From Dissophora ornata (lineage: Eukaryota > Mortierellomycota > Mortierellomycetes > Mortierellales > Mortierellaceae), in the NCBI GenBank assembly GCA_025201705.1, contig MU617492.1, positions 1-12,027 on the forward strand: a stretch of 12,027 nucleotides of DNA, given 5' to 3'. The position numbers and the translations under genes are program-made. How positions within the stretch are numbered: position 1 is the stretch's first letter; every line of letters begins with the position of its first letter. Positions 7,392-12,027 of the stretch are shown in pieces. The notes beneath the pieces were generated by a model. The model saw only the letters and a list, made by a program, of their open reading frames with translations, made no database searches and was not told where the DNA came from.

Positions 7392-10263
7392 ATGCCTCCA
7401 GGCACCCCTCCCCCACCACATCCTGCCAATCCATCCTCGACAGGCCCAAACCCCAATCTCCACCTCTTCATCTCCCCAGATCAGAGTGTCCATCCATATC
7501 AAGAGTTCCTCGCCAGCCCCATCTCAGATCTCCCCGTAACAACAACCACCCTTTCGCCCGTCGGTACTGGCTCCAATGGCAGTACCACTGTCAGCAGTTG
7601 TGCCAGCAGTATCCACGACGACAGTGCCTCAAGCACGATCAGCGATAGTGGAGACAGCGTGAGCAGCCTAGGAGGTTTGAACCACGTGAATGATGGCGTC
7701 GGAGGCTCGACTGCTCAACGCAGGATGTCCAAAGTGTACAGCAACGAGGATTTCGGTCGACCCATCGCTGGCAAGTACCAGAGTCTGAATCTACCGCAAC
7801 AACAACAACAACAACAAGGACAGGGACAACAACAACAAAGACCCGTGCCCGTGCGCGCTCGATCTTTCTCCGTTGGGTCGCTCCGGTCTGGAGACGAAGC
7901 CGTGGTTGGATGCGAGAAGGAGTCGTGCTGGAAGCCCTGGCTTCGACGAAAGGTACCCGCGTTTGGATGGCTCATCTCCCCTGGGTACAGCTTGACAGAC
8001 CTGCCGGATGATCTCATTGCCGGTATCAGTAAGTTTTGTGAATATTGAACCCAGTGAAAATGTCCTGCAAGTGCGCTCAAGCCTCTTGTGAGAATACGCC
8101 CAGAGCTGATGATGCCATTCGCTCTCTTCGTTTGCATCATTAGCTATATCGACTGTCGTTATTCCTCAAAGTATGGCGTATGCAATGCTTGCGCCCTTGC
8201 CGCCTGTTTATGGTCTCTACACCTCGGTCGCGCCCATCCTTATCTACTGCATCTTTGGCACAAGCCGACACATGCACACAGGGACGTTCGCCATCACGAC
8301 CTTGCTCCTCGGTCAGGCTGTCCGTGGTCTCATGGCCAAAACGGATGGCGCCATGGGTGATCTTGCCAACACGCTCCTGTACGATTCTCAACCGTTTTCT
8401 GAACTGCCCTCTGACGACCCCGAGTACGAGCGACGATTCATTGGCTTGTTATTGATGCTGTCTTTCGTGGTTGGGTGCATTCAGGTCATTATGTCGTTCC
8501 TCCGTATCGGTGGATGGGCATCTAAACACCTGTTACCTGATGCACTGGTCGGTGGATTCAATACGGCAGCAGTCTTCCATATCGGTACCTCTCAATTGAA
8601 GCACTTCTTGGGAATCAAGACAATGCCCTCGCCTCAGGGCGCGTTTGCGCTTCTGAAGTCATGGATGTGGATCGGAACTCATTTTCTCACAGAGACGAAC
8701 TGGCATACGGTATTTCTAGGCTTCGTTGCAATCGCGTTCATGGTTCTGTTGCGAAAGTTGGAGCAGAACAGAAAGGCTACATTCGAGCTAGAGTTGCGGA
8801 AGAGAGAGATGTTCATGGTGCAACAGAGGCAAGCAGTCTCGGCGGCGATTGTAAGGAACCATGAAGAGCAGCGGGAGCAGCAACGGCAGCAGCAGAGACG
8901 GTGGGAGCAACAACAACAACAACAACAAGAGCTGCAACAACAACGGCAGCAGCAGCAGAAGAGCGATGGTGGCATGATGGTGACAAATGAAGCTGCTACT
9001 TCGCCTAACATGGGTTCGCCGAAAGCCAGCACCATGGCCTCAAACATCTCTGTTCGAACCGCGAACGACGAAAACGGGAATGTAGGGCCTTCAATTACAT
9101 TTGCTCCAACCACTACCAGGACACCCGGCGACGCTGAACAGGCATTGACGTCGTTCTTGAGTACAGATCCTGTTGCAGCAGTAGCTCAAGAGCGTCAGAT
9201 TTATGTCCCCATCCCCGATATCTTGTTGGCCGTCATCCTGCTGACGCTTGCCAATGTCATTTTTTCTCTGGATACACCTCGATCTGAGGGTGGATGGGGT
9301 ATTGATGTCATGGGGACGATCCCCAAAGGGTTGCCGGAAATCATCTTCCCAGCTAGCCGAATCACGTCTGGACCCAAGGAATGGATGACACTGGAGTTTT
9401 TGAAGACGGTCATCTTACCCATGGTCCAGCCGGCTCTGCTGATCGCAGTGGTTATCTACGTCATGTCGTTCTCGATTGCCAAGCAGTTTGGAAAACGATA
9501 CGGATACAAGGTTGATGCAAACCAGGAGATGTTAGCGCTGGGATTGGCCTCGATGGGCGGATCGATCTTTAGTGGATACGCCTGCACTGGCAGCTTGACC
9601 CGAACCGCAATCTTGTCCCAGGCTGGGGCCAAAACACCCTTGGCGAGTATGGTCGGCGTTGCAACAGTGATATTGACACTTATCAGTCTGACCTGGTGCT
9701 TTGAGCGTGTCCCGAACGTTGTCCTGGCAGCGATTATCTTGGTGGCACTCCAGTCGTTACTGATGCAGATCACGGAACCACTGAAACTCTGGAGAATAGG
9801 ACAGCGGAAGGCGGCTCTTATCTGGATGGTGACGTTTGTAGGAGTGTTGATAGTGAGCGTCGAGCTGGGAATCGCAATTGGTATCGCTGCGGTGCTATTG
9901 TCGACGGGATACAGTCGGGTGGTGCGGCGGTGCCGCGGAGAAGATGAACCTGTGCCTAGTCAGCGCCGTAGGAATTCAAGACGGCCAAGCCAAGGTGTAT
10001 TGTTGCCACCTAATGGAGGTGCAACGGGATCGTTGCTGAACAACACGGCGGTAGCGTCGGCGGCCGCGAATAATCAGAGAAGACGAGGATATGATAACGG
10101 AGTCCAGTTGTCGGCATCGGCTTCTCCGGCGTCGCGAGGTGCGGATTGGAAGAGGAGGATGATGCGGACAAAGTGGGGCCAGAGGTTAGGATCGATCTTT
10201 GGGTTAGAGCGTCCGATCTTTTCGGACACGTTGCACACCAACACGGACGACGACGACTATTGA
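7392..10263 (+). CDS. SulP/SLC26 anion (sulfate) transporter, 918 aa, no STAS domain
   Basis: Exons are 7392-8028 and 8144-10263. The 115-nt intron is phase 1 (GTAAGT ... CATTAG). ATG 7392 is the first ATG of the open frame. The product is a plasma- or organelle-membrane anion transporter of the SulP/SLC26 family, probably for sulfate. A long cytoplasmic N-terminus (about 195 residues, Ser/Thr/Pro-rich, glutamine run at about 136-152) precedes the signature region: DLPDDLIAG, then IPQSMAYAMLAPLPPVYGLY (exon junction at residue 213) and GTSRHMHTGTFA. A second signature, GSLTRTAILSQAGAKTPLA, follows near residues 691-710. Unusual points: a hydrophilic insertion at about residues 418-563, rich in glutamine and with coiled-coil character, lies between membrane segments. 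The STAS domain expected after the last helix (about residue 805) is replaced by a basic, low-complexity tail ending DTLHTNTDDDDY. Transport substrate is inferred from family only. Confidence 0.9.
8851..8967 (+). repeat. CAG/CAA glutamine-rich tract inside the SulP gene
   Basis: Mixed CAA and CAG codons with interspersed CGG and GAG encode a Gln/Arg/Glu-rich stretch (about residues 449-487) in the insertion between membrane helices. A second CAA-rich tract is at 7797-7846 in exon 1. Interruptions argue for an old, partly stabilised repeat. Confidence 0.7.
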
Positions 10264-10502
10264 AAAGAAAACGAGCCTTTGTTTAGCAGATCGCGAGAGC
10301 ATCATCTCCTCTATGTCTTTAGTGTAAATAGTGATATCATGATAACAACGTACAAATGATCTTCATCGGCAACAGCCACAAAAGAACGAAGGTTTTGTCA
10401 CTTTCTGATGCTATTTGTGTGAATGAGAACTGATGCAGATGTTTCGTGTAGAAAAAGCGCTAAAGCACTGATGTGTTCTCCTAACAAAGCGCTGATCAAT
10501 AC

Positions 10503-10508
10503 AATAAA
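10503..10508 (+). terminator. Poly(A) signal AATAAA, SulP gene
   Basis: An AATAAA hexamer lies 240 nt after the SulP stop codon and ahead of the leader of the next gene, a plausible 3'-end signal. Confidence 0.45.
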
Positions 10509-10571
10509 ACACAACTACAAACGCAGCGATTGTATTCCCATCAACTGAAGGCTTGTCGTCAATGTGAGCTC

Positions 10572-10574
<3 letters not shown>

Positions 10575-10611
<37 letters not shown>
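10575..10611 (+). repeat. CT microsatellite in the 5' leader
   Basis: About 18 CT units followed by a T-rich run end about 30 nt before the ATG at 10642. The position fits a pyrimidine-rich core promoter or leader. Directly upstream is ATGTGA (10562-10567), a start codon followed at once by a stop. Confidence 0.75.
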
Positions 10612-10614
<3 letters not shown>

Positions 10615-10641
10615 CTTCTTCTACCTAACACTACAAGAAGA

Positions 10642-11433
10642 ATGTCAATGCCCCTTTCTTACTGTCACAATCTCTTCCCGTCGAACATGGATGCTATTCA
10701 TGCATTCGATCCCCAACTTGTCGGCTCGCCTTTCACCTTCCACAGCCGATCTCTCTACCATCGCGACCAAACCTGCTCCGTTAACGGTTTCGGAGACGCG
10801 TTTGTCTGTCCACGCAACTACCACTGTATAAGCGATACCGCCTGTGCCTATGACAACGATGGGAACAACGGTAATGGCAGTGGAGATGCGGGGTACTGGT
10901 GGGGAATTGGTGTTGGAGGAATCATGATTATGGTACTGTTGGTGATGTTTTTTGTTTGGAGACGCCATCAGCATGAGTCAACTCTACAACCAGCTGCAGC
11001 TGTGAGGCAGGGGCCATTAGGACGAGAGCCAGAATCGAGGATGCCTGGGCGGCAAGACCAATACAGTTACCATATTGCTATGGAGGACCTGCGAGAGGAG
11101 GAGTCAACGCGCTACCATTCAGAAATTGGGGCGCTGGGAGAAGCAGCACCTGCGTATGAACAGTTCGCATGTTGTTCAGCTGTCCCCTGTCCTCTATCAG
11201 TGGTTCCTTCGAATCCGCCAAGGAGCGGGACCCCGAGGGCAGGACACGAGATGCGGCGGGAAACGTGGATGGAGGTTGAGGTTGAGGTTGAAGTTGTTTA
11301 TGCAGTTGAAGGTCAGAGTTCTTCATCAGACACTGCAGGGTGTTCATCATTGGCGGTAGAAGGTGCTCCGCCAGAGTACGCTCCTCCATCGCGGGGGTTG
11401 TATGTCCCGAGATCGTTACCGAGGAAGGGCTAG
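10642..11433 (+). CDS. Single-pass membrane protein with four-Cys segment and PPEY tail, 263 aa
   Basis: This is an intronless frame with ATG 10642 and stop TAG 11431-11433. Residues 1-84 include four cysteines (45, 56, 62, 68; spacing C-x10-C-x5-C-x5-C), likely forming a small disulfide-bonded outer domain, then an Asn/Gly linker. Residues 85-106 (YWWGIGVGGIMIMVLLVMFF) are a clear membrane helix, followed by basic WRRRH-like residues, so the tail is probably cytoplasmic. The tail of about 155 residues is Glu/Pro/Ser-rich. It has a short Glu-Val repeat from GAGGTT units near 11275-11296 and PPEY at 243-246, a PY motif of the kind bound by WW domains of Rsp5/Nedd4 ubiquitin ligases. No signal peptide is seen after the ATG. 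The frame stays open upstream through the CT repeat, which would read Leu-Ser, but without an ATG. I do not recognise the family. A surface sensor or adaptor is possible but only inferred. Confidence 0.7.
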   Translation: MSMPLSYCHNLFPSNMDAIHAFDPQLVGSPFTFHSRSLYHRDQTCSVNGFGDAFVCPRNYHCISDTACAYDNDGNNGNGSGDAGYWWGIGVGGIMIMVLLVMFFVWRRHQHESTLQPAAAVRQGPLGREPESRMPGRQDQYSYHIAMEDLREEESTRYHSEIGALGEAAPAYEQFACCSAVPCPLSVVPSNPPRSGTPRAGHEMRRETWMEVEVEVEVVYAVEGQSSSSDTAGCSSLAVEGAPPEYAPPSRGLYVPRSLPRKG

Positions 11434-11756
11434 AAGTAAAAATGTCTCTTTCAAATAAACGCGTCCCAAGAAATTGAAATACCGCTCCGCGCTTTTTCTT
11501 GACTCTGCTTGGTCGTCAATTAAAGATACAGTCAATTACAGATCAACCAATCGCGAAGCAATAAAAAAGGCAAGCATTTCTTGCAATTGAGCTTTAATGG
11601 GATGAGATGCATTTTTCTACATTTTCAAACTTTTTTTTTTTTTTATTCCGCATCTTCTTCTCAACCACACGACAAGAAAAAAAACCCCATTTTAACAAAA
11701 GACGAAGAAACCCCGCCTTCCCTAATTTCCACATATACATTACATAAAACACACCA
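11434..11756. promoter_or_regulatory. Promoter region of the E2 gene
   Basis: This gap holds no gene. It has a CCAAT box at 11547-11551, two copies of GTCAATTA (11515-11522 and 11531-11538), and a run of about 15 T residues at 11630-11644 that could exclude nucleosomes. The ATG at 11757 follows an A-rich leader. Confidence 0.45.
11454..11459 (+). terminator. Poly(A) signal AATAAA, membrane-protein gene
   Basis: AATAAA begins 20 nt after the stop codon at 11433, a short but plausible distance for fungal 3'-end formation. Another hexamer occurs at 11560-11565 and may be used instead. Confidence 0.45.
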
Positions 11757-12020
11757 ATGTCGTCTGCAGCCAACCGCCGGATGCTCAAAGAATATCTTGC
11801 CGTCCAAAAGAACTCGGCAACAAGGCCCCATCTCGAACTACTCGCACCTGTCCACGAGGACAACCTTTTGCACTGGCATGCTATTCTCTTGGGAACTGTA
11901 GACTCTGCATATGAAGGAGGACGGTTTAAACTGGACATTGTGATCCCGACATCGTACCCGATTCAACCACCCACAATACGCTTCACGACAAAGATTTGTC
12001 ATCCGAATGTACACTTTAAG
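11757..12020 (+). CDS. PEX4: Ubiquitin-conjugating enzyme E2, Pex4-like, first exon (partial)
   Basis: The first exon encodes 88 residues and ends in phase 0 at a donor GTAAAA (12021); the rest lies beyond the window. It shows the E2 (UBC) fold order: an N-terminal helix (RRMLKEYLAVQ), W40 in the first strands, AYEGG at 51-55, SYPIQPP at 66-72, and CHPNVHFK at 81-88 with the conserved HPN tripeptide. The HFK that follows HPN is typical of peroxin-4, the E2 that monoubiquitinates the import receptor Pex5 at the peroxisome membrane for recycling. The catalytic cysteine should lie about ten residues into the next exon and is not visible. E2 identity is firm; assignment to Pex4 rather than another E2 class rests on a few residues. 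Confidence 0.75.
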
Positions 12021-12027
12021 GTAAAAA

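Larger units (their letters stand above)
10264..10641. other. SulP 3' UTR and leader of the next gene
   Basis: This gap has no gene. It contains the presumed 3' UTR of the transporter, including the palindrome TGATATCA near 10331 and two copies of AGCGCT about 40 bp apart (near 10457 and 10488). The CT-repeat leader of the membrane-protein gene follows. Confidence 0.5.

Noticed and set aside
8679..9113. Cys-rich minus-strand frame opposite the SulP gene
   Set aside because: The poly-Cys run is simply the antisense reading of CAG/CAA glutamine codons.
1..12027. CRISPR array, rRNA, tRNA or bacterial operon features
   Set aside because: No regularly spaced repeats, no conserved rRNA segments and no cloverleaf with a GGTTCGA-type loop were found; the introns show that the DNA is eukaryotic.

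Overview
The window is nuclear DNA of a filamentous fungus. Every confident gene has short GT-AG introns, T-rich promoters and AATAAA-type poly(A) signals, and the products are eukaryotic: an SLC26/SulP anion transporter, a DUF836 glutaredoxin-like protein, a peroxin-4-type E2 and a single-pass membrane protein. Glutamine-rich insertions and the style of the multi-exon gene family at 1470-5470 suggest an early-diverging lineage, most likely Mortierellomycota. That placement is inferred from general resemblance and was not searched.

Layout, left to right. 1-559: no gene supported; it ends in the promoter of the next gene. 560-1088 (+): a 73-residue protein in three tiny exons (27, 37 and 158 nt), which a long-ORF scan misses. 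1089-1469: 3' end of that gene, then a promoter with a duplicated 21-bp ACGCGT-bearing repeat. 1470-5470 (+): an eight-exon gene of a family I cannot name, reconstructed by matching splice phases. It encodes about 758 codons with a PD-(D/E)XK-like core but carries two in-frame stop codons, so I call it a pseudogene. One of its introns (3528-4477, 950 nt) is far larger than most of the others and holds a strong hairpin and two diverged copies of a structured repeat. 5471-6476: no gene, only small repeats. 6477-6943 (-): two-exon, 88-residue glutaredoxin-like gene. 6944-7391: divergent promoter. 7392-10263 (+): two-exon, 918-residue SulP/SLC26 transporter with a Q-rich insertion inside its membrane domain and no recognisable STAS domain. 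10264-10641: 3' end and a CT-repeat leader. 10642-11433 (+): 263-residue membrane protein with a four-cysteine segment before its membrane helix and a PPEY motif near the C-terminus. 11434-11756: promoter. 11757 to the window end (+): first exon of a Pex4-like ubiquitin-conjugating enzyme.

The genes do not form one pathway. The only regulatory link visible is the 448-bp divergent promoter shared by the thioredoxin-fold protein and the anion transporter; any link through sulfur or redox metabolism is speculation. The parts most worth a second look are the decayed nuclease-like gene with its structured intron insertion, the hidden 73-residue gene, and the STAS-less transporter.
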